Source: JBJKRW01 sp046704445 (lineage in GTDB: Bacteria > Patescibacteriota > Microgenomatia > UBA1406 > GWC2-37-13). Taken from it: a DNA stretch of 7,835 bases. Under the pieces are notes generated by a model. That model saw only the letters and a list, made by a program, of their open reading frames with translations, searched no databases and was not told the DNA's origin. Positions within the stretch are counted from its first letter, which is position 1; the number at the start of each line of letters is the position of its first letter. This document shows, piece after piece, positions 1-6,133 of the stretch. Location: positions 1 to 7,835 of the forward strand of contig JBJKRW010000117.1 of NCBI GenBank assembly GCA_046704445.1. Reading direction: 5' to 3'. Made by a program: the position numbers and the translations under genes.

Positions 1-763
1 CAAGGGGGAGGTTGACAAATATAAACCCGGCAGCCGATAATGCGATTGATCCCAAAGGAAATTTGTGACGGCTGTTTTTGTCCAACAGGCGAAGCTTGAT
101 CAGTATGAGGAACATGGCGATTGCCAGGAGTCCCGCGAGGTAGTGAAGCTGTATGCTGAACGCGAAAAATATTCCTGAAAGCAAGCCAAACATCATGGAT
201 TCAAATTTTGTTGTTCCGGTTATGCACCGGTGCCAAAAATACAGGGTCAGGAAGGAGAATACCGGAAGCAGGTTGGGGTTCCAGGAAAAACGGGATGCAT
301 CGATATTGACAAAAGAAAACGTAGCGATTGTCAGAAACAGTAAGGAAATGAGACCATTAAACTCCTTTTTAAGAATAAAAAAGATTAAGAGAAGTCCGGA
401 CAGCGAAAAAAATACATTTCCCAAAGACATTCCGACGGGATTAAATCGCGTTAGAAGAAGAAAAGGAGCAATAAGATAATAATAAAACGGTCCGAGATAT
501 ACTTGTCCCACGGATGACGGAGCTCCTATTGCCGGCCAATGCTGAAAAGTGATGATCCGTTTCATGATAATCGCGTCTCTTCCCTGATCGGATAAAAACA
601 TGGTAAATTCCTGAAGTTTCCACAGCCGAAGTACAATTGCGCATATGAACAACGCAGTAACGCACAGAAAATACCATTTTGCATTGTATTCTTTTTCCGG
701 ACGTATCGTTTTCCGAACATTTCGGCCGAAGTGTTGTACAATTGTCTTAATGTTGAAACGCAT
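1..763 (-). CDS. GT39/ArnT-like polytopic membrane glycosyltransferase, partial (C-terminus beyond left edge)
   Basis: Reading the minus strand from the ATG at 763 gives 254 uninterrupted codons down to base 2, with no stop, so the gene is cut by the window edge. The product is strongly hydrophobic. A basic N-terminus (about residues 1-29) is followed by a membrane segment at about 30-47. A loop then carries SDQGRDA (58-64), the acidic catalytic-type loop of GT39/PMT/ArnT enzymes (D59, D63). Next come APSSVGQVYLGPFYYYL (81-97) and several further membrane helices. The SRFSWNPNLLP stretch (158-168) also looks typical of CPR GT39 proteins. The family transfers sugars from polyprenyl-phosphate donors on the outer face of the membrane; the acceptor here is unknown. 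The start is the first Met after an in-frame TAA (772-770). It overlaps the start of the plus-strand gene by 14 bases. Family call is confident; substrate is not knowable. Confidence 0.85.
   Translation of the reverse strand, partial: MRFNIKTIVQHFGRNVRKTIRPEKEYNAKWYFLCVTALFICAIVLRLWKLQEFTMFLSDQGRDAIIMKRIITFQHWPAIGAPSSVGQVYLGPFYYYLIAPFLLLTRFNPVGMSLGNVFFSLSGLLLIFFILKKEFNGLISLLFLTIATFSFVNIDASRFSWNPNLLPVFSFLTLYFWHRCITGTTKFESMMFGLLSGIFFAFSIQLHYLAGLLAIAMFLILIKLRLLDKNSRHKFPLGSIALSAAGFIFVNLPL
714..742 (+). promoter_or_regulatory. Candidate promoter of the PIG-V-like gene, leaderless geometry
   Basis: A TACAAT hexamer (737-742, five of six matches to TATAAT) ends 8 bases before the chosen ATG at 750, so transcription would begin at about 749-750 and give a leaderless mRNA. 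A weak -35, CGAACA (714-719, three of six matches), lies 17 bases upstream. The whole element lies inside the coding region of the opposing GT39 gene. Prediction from sequence only. Confidence 0.4.
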
Positions 764-1874
764 ACCAGATTATTTTACCGCAATTTTGCTTGTTTTACTC
801 ACTACTTTTGTACTTTGGCTTCCGTTTTTGCTCCGGGCGAATACCTGGTTTGGGCTGAAGATAGAACATTCCAATATGGAATATATATATAAACATTATG
901 ATGGTCCTTTGTATATAGTACCCGCAAAGACCGGATATGATCCAAAACAGATCGCAAAACTCAACATAGACATTACGTTTCCGGTGAAGTATTTCGCCGC
1001 CCATTTTCCGCTGTATCCGTTTGCGATTAAACTCTTTGCCTATTTGACGGGTTATCTTAGGGCAATGGTGGGTGTCAATCTCCTGTTTTCCGTACTGCTG
1101 GTAAGCATGTATCTGTACGTATTGAAGGCTTTTAATCTTACGCGCCGGCCGCTTCTTCTTGCGTTTGTGTTCATAATGTTGCCGCGTTTTCTTGTCGTGC
1201 GGTCAATAGGAGCGCCCGAAACAATGTTTATGTTCTTGACACTGGCTTCACTGTTCTGTTTTGAAAAAAAGAGCTATCTTCTTGCCGGCCTGCTTGGAGG
1301 ATTGGCTACCATGACCAAATCGCCGGGAATCCTGCTTTTTTTTGCGTATATGCTTGTATGTTTGGAATACTGGTTTAAAAACAAAAAATTTTCCTGGCAA
1401 TGGGTATGGATATTGCTTATTCCGGTAGGACTTTTATCTGTTTTTTTAATATATTTGAAGCAGTACGGAGATTTTTTCGCTTATTTCCATTCGGGTAACA
1501 ATATCCATCTTGTTGCGCCGTTTGCGGTATTCAATTATCAGGCAAAATGGGTGGGAACCGCATGGCTTGAAGACGTATTGTTTTTTTTCTTTATGTATGC
1601 GTTGACCGTGTACCAGTTGAAAGACAGCAAACAAAGAAGCTTTTTTTATTACGCAATGGTTTTCTTTGCGGCAACCACTTTTGTGCAGCATAGGGACATC
1701 TCACGTTACAGCCTTCCTATTTGGTTGTTTACGCCGATCGCGTTTGAAAAGTTTTTCACGAGCAAAAAGTTTATGATTGTTCTTATTATTCTGCTCCCTG
1801 CGATTTTTTTGTACGCATGGAATTTCTCACTGTTCAATATTATGCCTATCGGTGAATGGAAACCCTTCTTGTGA
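750..1874 (+). CDS. PIG-V-like GT-C family membrane mannosyltransferase
   Basis: A 374-residue polytopic membrane protein starting at 750. The N-terminal helix is at about 8-28. A YDGPLYIVPAKTGYDP block (50-65) follows, whose D51 sits where the PIG-V/GT-C family has its catalytic-loop aspartate. HFPLYP (85-90) matches the family's FFPLYP element. GAPETMFMFLTLASLF (154-169) and LLAGLLGGLATMTKSPG (177-193) match the membrane core of bacterial PIG-V-like proteins. A late loop carries HRDISRYSLP (314-323). Such enzymes add mannose or similar sugars from polyprenyl-phosphate donors at the outer membrane face; donor and acceptor are inferred only. An in-frame ATG at 645 would add 35 polar residues lying wholly within the opposing gene. 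I prefer 750 because the hydrophobic segment follows directly and a -10 element sits just upstream. The gene ends in TGA, 48 bases before the adaptor gene. Confidence 0.8.
   Translation: MLKRIPDYFTAILLVLLTTFVLWLPFLLRANTWFGLKIEHSNMEYIYKHYDGPLYIVPAKTGYDPKQIAKLNIDITFPVKYFAAHFPLYPFAIKLFAYLTGYLRAMVGVNLLFSVLLVSMYLYVLKAFNLTRRPLLLAFVFIMLPRFLVVRSIGAPETMFMFLTLASLFCFEKKSYLLAGLLGGLATMTKSPGILLFFAYMLVCLEYWFKNKKFSWQWVWILLIPVGLLSVFLIYLKQYGDFFAYFHSGNNIHLVAPFAVFNYQAKWVGTAWLEDVLFFFFMYALTVYQLKDSKQRSFFYYAMVFFAATTFVQHRDISRYSLPIWLFTPIAFEKFFTSKKFMIVLIILLPAIFLYAWNFSLFNIMPIGEWKPFL
772..777 (-). promoter_or_regulatory. Candidate -10 element of the GT39 gene
   Basis: On the minus strand TAAAAT (777 to 772, five of six matches to TATAAT) ends 9 bases before the GT39 ATG at 763, so the leader would be only about two bases. 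I see no convincing -35. The element lies within the first codons of the plus-strand PIG-V-like gene, mirroring the other promoter of this pair. Confidence 0.28.
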
Positions 1875-1896
1875 AGCGGATTTTTTCGCGTATAAT
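1869..1896 (+). promoter_or_regulatory. Consensus-like housekeeping promoter of the exporter operon
   Basis: TTGTGA (1869-1874, four of six matches to TTGACA), a 16-base spacer, then a perfect TATAAT (1891-1896). Transcription would begin near 1903, leaving a leader of about 20 bases before the ATG at 1923, with no Shine-Dalgarno sequence in it. The -35 contains the TGA stop of the upstream gene (1872-1874), so the promoter fills the short gap and allows the exporter to be expressed separately from the mannosyltransferase. Confidence 0.65.
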
Positions 1897-1922
1897 AAAA
1901 TAATTACCCATATTTTGTAAGA

Positions 1923-2951
1923 ATGTTTACAGTCCTGAAAAAACGCTGGTATGTTATATTGCTGGTTTTGCTTGCGGCGGGAGTTATTTACTGGAAATAT
2001 AACGCGGTTCAGACTGCCGCTTCAAAACAATCAAAGTACACGGTTAAAAGGATAAATGTAGAGGATACTCTATCCCTGTCAGGTACGGTTGTGGCATCGG
2101 AGGATGCAACGCTCCGTTTTCAAACTTCGGGAAGGTTGTCGTGGGTTGGCGTGAAGGAAGGCGATTATGTAAAAAAATATCAGACACTGGCTTCGCTTGA
2201 TCAGAGAGACGTAAAAAACAAACTTCAACAGTACCTGAATACGTACATGAAAAACAGATGGGATTATGATCAGACAAAGGAGGATAAGGATATAAAAAAT
2301 ATAGGAGGATTGTCCGAGGACGCACGGCGCGAAGCGCTTCGCATACTGGATAAAGCACAATTCGATCTGAATAACTCCGTTCTGGATGTAGAACTTCAGC
2401 AACTTGCAGTTGAGTATTCAAGTTTGAGTACACCGATAAAGGGGATAGTGGTACGCGTTGATACGCCGTATGCGGGAGTGAACATTACCCCGGCGGGATC
2501 GGAATTTGAAGTAATTAATCCCGATACCGTCTATTTTTCCGCCACAGCAGATCAGACCGATGTGGTGAATCTGCGGAAAGGGATGAAAGGAGAAATCGTT
2601 CTGGATGCATATCCGGATAAAAGCCTCCAAGGAATGATTGCCAATATTTCATTCACACCCAAAACAGGAGAAAGCGGGACCGTATACGAAGCCAAGCTTA
2701 CGATGGATGTAAACAACGCGGCATTTGCATACCGGTACGGGATGACGGGAGATGTAAGTTTTGTCACGCAGGTCAGCAAAAATGTTCTGGCAATTCCCAC
2801 TACGCTGATTAAATCCGAAAATAACAAGAGCTATGTGATGAAGATACAAAACGGAAATCAGATAAAAACTTATATTAAAACGGGTGAGGAGTTTGATAAT
2901 AACACGATAATTACTTCCGGGTTAAAATTGGGAGACGTGATCCTCGAATGA
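1923..2951 (+). CDS. MacA/HlyD-type membrane-fusion (adaptor) protein of an ABC exporter
   Basis: A 342-residue protein with a short basic N-terminus and one membrane anchor (about 9-23) that places the rest outside the cytoplasmic membrane. It has the usual adaptor order. The first lipoyl half is at about 55-93 (GRLSWVGVKEGDYVKKYQTLASLD). A coiled-coil hairpin follows at about 94-165, and the second lipoyl half is at about 169-188 (STPIKGIVVRVDTPYAG). The beta-barrel is at about 200-285 and the membrane-proximal domain runs from about 286 to the end, closing with TSGLKLGDVILE. The hairpin is short. The protein should couple the ABC pair encoded next to its substrate; no residue here identifies that substrate. 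The start follows an in-frame TAA (1896-1898) with no other ATG between. No Shine-Dalgarno is visible. The ABC ATPase gene begins four bases after the stop. Confidence 0.88.
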   Translation: MFTVLKKRWYVILLVLLAAGVIYWKYNAVQTAASKQSKYTVKRINVEDTLSLSGTVVASEDATLRFQTSGRLSWVGVKEGDYVKKYQTLASLDQRDVKNKLQQYLNTYMKNRWDYDQTKEDKDIKNIGGLSEDARREALRILDKAQFDLNNSVLDVELQQLAVEYSSLSTPIKGIVVRVDTPYAGVNITPAGSEFEVINPDTVYFSATADQTDVVNLRKGMKGEIVLDAYPDKSLQGMIANISFTPKTGESGTVYEAKLTMDVNNAAFAYRYGMTGDVSFVTQVSKNVLAIPTTLIKSENNKSYVMKIQNGNQIKTYIKTGEEFDNNTIITSGLKLGDVILE

Positions 2952-2955
2952 ACAC

Positions 2956-3627
2956 ATGATCAAACTTCAGGGTGTATGGAAACAGTATCAGCTTGATCAC
3001 GAACTTGTATTTACTGCACTTGAGAATATTAATCTTGAGATTAAAAAGGGGGAGTTTGCGTCGATTGTCGGACCTTCGGGAAGCGGAAAATCCACGCTCA
3101 TGCATATTATCGGTTTGCTTGACCAGCCTTCGAAAGGAAAGATCTTCATTGACACGCAGGATATCTCAAAGTTGAACGATGACAAACTTTCTTCGTTGCG
3201 AAACGAATTTGTAGGATTCGTGTTTCAGCAGTTTAATCTGATTAACAAGTTGACGGTTTTGGAAAATATTATGCTTCCCGCGATCTACTCCAGAAAACAG
3301 CTCGAATATGATCCGAAGGAAAAAGCGGAATTTTATATCGCGCGATTCGGCCTCGAAGGAAAACAACATTCTTATCCGAACAAAATATCCGGAGGACAGC
3401 AGCAGAGAGTGGCAATTGCCCGTGCGTTGATCATGAACCCGAAACTTATTCTTGCAGACGAACCTACGGGAAATCTTGATACGAAGACCGGAACAGAAAT
3501 TCTTACGCTGCTTCACAGCCTTCACGAAAAAGAAAAGATTACGGTAATTATCGTAACCCACGATCCGGGTATCGCCGCAAAAACCGAAAGAAAAATTGAG
3601 ATCCGTGACGGGAAGATACACACATGA
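2956..3627 (+). CDS. MacB/LolD-type ABC transporter ATP-binding protein
   Basis: A 223-residue ATPase with every nucleotide-binding motif intact: Walker A GPSGSGKST (39-47), Q-loop in VFQQF (89-93), signature SGGQQQ (145-150), Walker B LILADEP with catalytic E169, D-loop GNLD (172-175), and switch histidine H202 in VTHD. Length and motif wording match the MacB/LolD (ABC-type lipoprotein/antimicrobial exporter) group. It should power the permease encoded directly downstream by mechanotransmission rather than by a classic transport channel. In E. coli MacB this domain is fused to the permease; here it is a separate chain. The start lies four bases (ACAC) after the adaptor stop, and the last four bases overlap the permease start (ATGA), so the three genes are probably translationally coupled. 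No clear Shine-Dalgarno. Confidence 0.95.
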   Translation: MIKLQGVWKQYQLDHELVFTALENINLEIKKGEFASIVGPSGSGKSTLMHIIGLLDQPSKGKIFIDTQDISKLNDDKLSSLRNEFVGFVFQQFNLINKLTVLENIMLPAIYSRKQLEYDPKEKAEFYIARFGLEGKQHSYPNKISGGQQQRVAIARALIMNPKLILADEPTGNLDTKTGTEILTLLHSLHEKEKITVIIVTHDPGIAAKTERKIEIRDGKIHT

Positions 3628-4820
3628 AAAATTTCAAATTCGTCATAAAATCCGCATTTGAGGATTTTGCGCGTAACAGGGGACGGACCTTTTTAACCTC
3701 GTTGGGAATACTGATAGGGGTTTTATCGGTCGTCCTTCTTATGGCTTTTGGACTCGGGCTAAAAAAATACATCGACCAACAGTTTGAAACCCTCGGAAAA
3801 AATCTGATTATGGTGTTGCCCGGACAGGGATTTGGACAAAACGGGGGACAGGGGTTGATTGGCGGAATACAGTTTGACGAAAAAGATGTATTGAAACTGA
3901 AACGGATAAAGAACATCAATAAACTTGCCCCTTTTTTTACCAAAACAGTGAAGGCTGAATACAGGAATAAATCACAATATTCGACGTTGCTTGCGTCGAC
4001 AGGAGATGCGTTCGAAGTAACGAATCTGGAGATAGACCGCGGAAGACTTTTTACCAACAATGATAATCAGAAGGCGTCAAAGGTGGCGGTGCTGGGGGCG
4101 GAAATCGCAAATAAACTGTTTGGAGTCAACGGAAAAACGATTGGGGAATACGTCAGAATTCAGGGTACGCGGTATAAAGTCATCGGTGTTCTGAAAAAAC
4201 AGGGAGGAGGAGCTTTGGGATCCGACATAGACAGTCATACGATTATTCCCTACAGGTCGGCTTTCGGATTGAACCCGGACAAAAAATTTTTCGCGATATA
4301 TATTAAGGCGAAAAACGGGATAGACATTCCGACGCTGAAAGAAGACATAAAAAAAACACTGTTGAAACGGTATAAGGAAGATGATTTTTCGGTCACGGAA
4401 TCCGGAGAGCTTCTGAGCACGATTAACTCGATTTTTTCGATTTTGAACACGGTTTTGATCGCGATTGCGGCGATATCTCTTATTGTGGGCGGTATTGGGA
4501 TAATGAATATCATGTATGTGACCGTGACGGAACGCATCAAGGAAATAGGAATACGCCGTGCGTTGGGTGCCCGTAAAAACGACATTCTGGCGATGTTTAT
4601 TCTGGAGTCGGTTGCGCTATCTTTTTTCGGAGGGTTGCTTGGGTTGGGAATTGCATACCTCATCGTGTTTTTGATTCAACCGCTGTTTCCGGCATACATT
4701 GATATATGGTCGGTGCTTCTTGCTCTCGGTGTATCGTCGGCAATCGGGATTGTCTTTGGCGTGTTTCCGGCAAAAAAAGCAGCCGATCTTTCTCCGATCG
4801 ATGCAATCCGTTATGAATAG
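3624..4820 (+). CDS. MacB-type ABC transporter permease (FtsX/MacB fold)
   Basis: A 398-residue permease with the four-helix MacB layout. Helix 1 is at about 22-45 (GRTFLTSLGILIGVLSVV). A large extracytoplasmic domain spans about 50-268. Helices 2-4 are at about 270-298, 322-352 and 360-383. Diagnostic pieces are ERIKEIGIRRALGAR (303-317, the coupling segment contacting the ATPase) and the terminal GVFPAKKAADLSPIDAIRYE. The outer domain holds a glycine/glutamine-rich stretch (67-81). It pairs with the ATPase (four-base overlap) and the adaptor to form an exporter. MacB relatives move macrolides, peptides, lipoproteins or siderophores, and the cargo here cannot be read from sequence. Its last codons carry, on the other strand, the likely terminator of the neighbouring glycosyltransferase. 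The gene ends in TAG, seven bases from the convergent gene's stop. Confidence 0.93.
   Translation: MKNFKFVIKSAFEDFARNRGRTFLTSLGILIGVLSVVLLMAFGLGLKKYIDQQFETLGKNLIMVLPGQGFGQNGGQGLIGGIQFDEKDVLKLKRIKNINKLAPFFTKTVKAEYRNKSQYSTLLASTGDAFEVTNLEIDRGRLFTNNDNQKASKVAVLGAEIANKLFGVNGKTIGEYVRIQGTRYKVIGVLKKQGGGALGSDIDSHTIIPYRSAFGLNPDKKFFAIYIKAKNGIDIPTLKEDIKKTLLKRYKEDDFSVTESGELLSTINSIFSILNTVLIAIAAISLIVGGIGIMNIMYVTVTERIKEIGIRRALGARKNDILAMFILESVALSFFGGLLGLGIAYLIVFLIQPLFPAYIDIWSVLLALGVSSAIGIVFGVFPAKKAADLSPIDAIRYE
4772..4804 (-). terminator. Intrinsic terminator of the GT4 glycosyltransferase, antisense inside the permease gene
   Basis: Read on the minus strand, 4804-4779 can fold into a nine-pair stem: GCAT plus CGATC on one side, GATCG then G-C(bulge)-TGC on the other. 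It has one bulged C (4782), one G-U pair and a seven-base loop (4795-4789). Seven Us (4778-4772) follow immediately. It begins 24 bases downstream of the glycosyltransferase stop, within the 3' coding end of the opposing permease. Folded by eye; no energy was calculated. Confidence 0.5.
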
Positions 4821-4827
4821 GCGGGAA

Positions 4828-5973
4828 TTATTTATTGTTTTTCTTTCCCTGTGAACGGAGTACTTTTTTGACGAAAGTATTCATGTTGTGTTTGAACGCT
4901 TTTATACTGAACGACTCGGCTTTTTTCCGTGCGGCCGAAACCATTGCGGAATAACCGGATTGGGACAATGCGTAAAGTTTCTCGATTGCCGCATACAACG
5001 ATTCCGGAGTAAGTTTGTTATACAGAAAACCGTTTGATCCTTCCCGGACCGTTTCCGGAAGTCCGCCGCTATTGAACGCAATAACAGGAAGGCCGTATCC
5101 CATTGCTTCGACCGGAGCGATGCCGAATTCTTCGTCAACCGAGGCAAATAAAAATGCTTGGGCGCCGAGATATAAACCCGGCATTTTATTATCCGGAACG
5201 TTTCCCAGAATTTCTACTCCGGGTTTGGCAAGGGATCTAAGGTATTTTTCGTCGCGTCCTGTCCCGACGATTTTCAATTCGAATTTATATTTGTTTGCGG
5301 CTTTTATGAGAATGTCGACGTGTTTTGCTCGCGCCAGTCTGGATACCGTAATAAAATACCCGTTTTTATTGTTGTGACGCTTTAATAATATTTTTTTGTC
5401 GGGAAGATGAACTGGAGGATAGATAACCGTAGAGTTTCTCCGATAGAACTTTTGAATTCTTCTTTTGGTTTCCATAGAATTTGCGATAAAATAATCCGGC
5501 CTTTGTGAAGCGGTAAAATCCCAAATTCTCAGAAAGTGATTAAGAATCGTTCCATACAATTTGATAAGCGCGTGTTTTTGCCATTCGACTGCGGTTTCGT
5601 ATCCGTAAAGATATCTGGGCGGATGGTGAACATAGCTGATATGGACGGTTGGTGTACGGGTCTTGATTCCTTTGCACATCCAGCTTCCGGTTGAAGAGAT
5701 AACCAGATCATAGCCGCCGAAATCAAGGCTTTCCCAGATCCAGGGCGTAAGAAATCTCAGGGGAGAATAGAACGCGTTCAGGACGGGTATTCTGCCGAAC
5801 CACGACGTTTGTATATTCCATCTCTTCATTATTTCCGCGTGAGCACCAAGAGCCTTATTGTCATACGTTGACGTATATACGTCTGCGGAAGGAAACATTT
5901 TCTTGAGTATGACCAATACGCGTTCCGCTCCGCCGAATTCCCGAAGTTGATCGTGAACTATCGCGATCTTCAT
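4828..5973 (-). CDS. GT4-family glycosyltransferase, WbaZ (mannosyltransferase)-like
   Basis: A 381-residue GT-B fold enzyme without membrane helices, probably acting at the cytoplasmic face of the membrane. The N-terminal domain begins MKIAIVHDQL and has GGAERV (14-19), VISSTGSW (91-98), and HISYVHHPPRYLYGYE (111-126), a block typical of the WbaZ subgroup. FIANS (162-166) and VIYPPV (183-188) lead into the C-terminal domain. There VSRLARAKHVD (210-220) supplies the basic residues that hold the donor diphosphate (R212, K218). DEEFGIAPVEA (280-290) gives the E-x7-E pair E281/E289. The family transfers a sugar, often mannose from GDP-mannose, to a lipid-linked glycan; the exact donor is uncertain. 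The lysine/asparagine-rich tail follows the last helix. It is convergent with the permease (seven-base gap) and divergent from hflX. A TATAAT ends eight bases before the ATG. Confidence 0.9.
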   Translation of the reverse strand: MKIAIVHDQLREFGGAERVLVILKKMFPSADVYTSTYDNKALGAHAEIMKRWNIQTSWFGRIPVLNAFYSPLRFLTPWIWESLDFGGYDLVISSTGSWMCKGIKTRTPTVHISYVHHPPRYLYGYETAVEWQKHALIKLYGTILNHFLRIWDFTASQRPDYFIANSMETKRRIQKFYRRNSTVIYPPVHLPDKKILLKRHNNKNGYFITVSRLARAKHVDILIKAANKYKFELKIVGTGRDEKYLRSLAKPGVEILGNVPDNKMPGLYLGAQAFLFASVDEEFGIAPVEAMGYGLPVIAFNSGGLPETVREGSNGFLYNKLTPESLYAAIEKLYALSQSGYSAMVSAARKKAESFSIKAFKHNMNTFVKKVLRSQGKKNNK

Positions 5974-5980
5974 GCATAGT

Positions 5981-6011
5981 ATTATATACCCGTCTTATGC
6001 GGGATTGTCCC
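5981..6011 (-). promoter_or_regulatory. Candidate promoter of the GT4 gene, leaderless geometry
   Basis: On the minus strand a perfect TATAAT (5986 to 5981) ends eight bases before the ATG at 5973, predicting a start of transcription at about 5974-5973 and hence a leaderless message. The -35 is poor: GGGACA (6011-6006) shares ACA with the consensus but needs a 19-base spacer. The -35 area coincides with an inverted repeat (6000-6012). Confidence 0.5.
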
Positions 6012-6012
6012 G
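6000..6012. repeat. Inverted repeat CGGGA-TTG-TCCCG over the GT4 -35 region
   Basis: Perfect five-base arms around a three-base centre, located 14-26 bases upstream of the minus-strand TATAAT. That position suits a repressor or activator site for the glycosyltransferase gene. As RNA it would form a short hairpin followed by ATTTTTAT on the plus strand, but there is no plus-strand gene just upstream that would need a terminator. Confidence 0.45.
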
Positions 6013-6013
6013 A

Positions 6014-6031
6014 TTTTTATCGAAATAAAAA
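6014..6031. repeat. AT-rich inverted repeat TTTTTAT-CGAA-ATAAAAA
   Basis: Perfect seven-base arms with a four-base centre, beginning one base after the preceding inverted repeat and lying between the two divergent promoters. It could be a protein-binding site or an upstream AT-rich promoter element; AT-rich palindromes also arise by chance. Confidence 0.35.
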
Positions 6032-6056
6032 CATTTTTAATGGAGACTTATCCTCA

Positions 6057-6070
6057 GCAAATTCATTTGC
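6057..6070. repeat. Inverted repeat GCAAAT-TC-ATTTGC upstream of hflX
   Basis: Perfect six-base arms with a two-base centre, a compact 14-base near-palindrome of the size bound by dimeric helix-turn-helix regulators. It lies 37 bases upstream of the candidate hflX -10 element. No known operator consensus is recognised. Confidence 0.35.
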
Positions 6071-6107
6071 GAACGGTCTATATTATTTTTTCCGATATGG
6101 TGTATCA

Positions 6108-6113
6108 TATAAT
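6108..6113 (+). promoter_or_regulatory. Candidate -10 element of the hflX-uppP operon
   Basis: A perfect TATAAT whose predicted transcription start (about 6120) leaves a leader of about 14 bases before the hflX ATG at 6134. The place of a -35 (about 6083-6090) is a T-rich tract with no good match. No Shine-Dalgarno is present in the short leader. Confidence 0.4.
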
Positions 6114-6133
6114 CGTAGAGCATACATAGAATC

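Noticed and set aside
153..479. 108-codon open frame on the plus strand
   Set aside because: It lies antisense within the clear GT39 coding region, and its translation is rich in lysine and arginine with no recognisable domain.
645..749. Upstream in-frame start of the PIG-V-like gene (ATG at 645)
   Set aside because: It would add 35 polar residues unlike the family N-terminus and lie wholly inside the opposing GT39 gene; the ATG at 750 has a -10 element at the right distance and leads directly into the membrane helix.
1911..1916. TATTTT as a second, leaderless -10 for the adaptor gene
   Set aside because: Only four of six consensus matches and no -35; the upstream TTGTGA/TATAAT promoter is much better.
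3822..3854. Direct repeat GGACAGGG with several G-runs, considered as a G-quadruplex
   Set aside because: The G tracts are uneven and one is only two bases long; the repeat is explained by the glycine/glutamine-rich loop of the permease.
3548..4060. 170-codon open frame on the minus strand
   Set aside because: It is antisense to the ATPase/permease junction; the plus-strand frames show intact family motifs and this one does not resemble any protein.
4845..4869. Possible plus-strand terminator for the exporter operon (TTCC/GGAG stem, then T6)
   Set aside because: The stem is only four pairs with an eight-base loop and the T run is three bases away; too weak to report as a feature.
4862..4878. 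Hairpin TACTTT/AAAGTA
   Set aside because: Six AT-rich pairs inside glycosyltransferase coding sequence with no U-tract after it; probably chance.
5015..5377. 120-codon open frame on the plus strand
   Set aside because: It is antisense to the GT4 donor-binding domain, which carries all the expected motifs.
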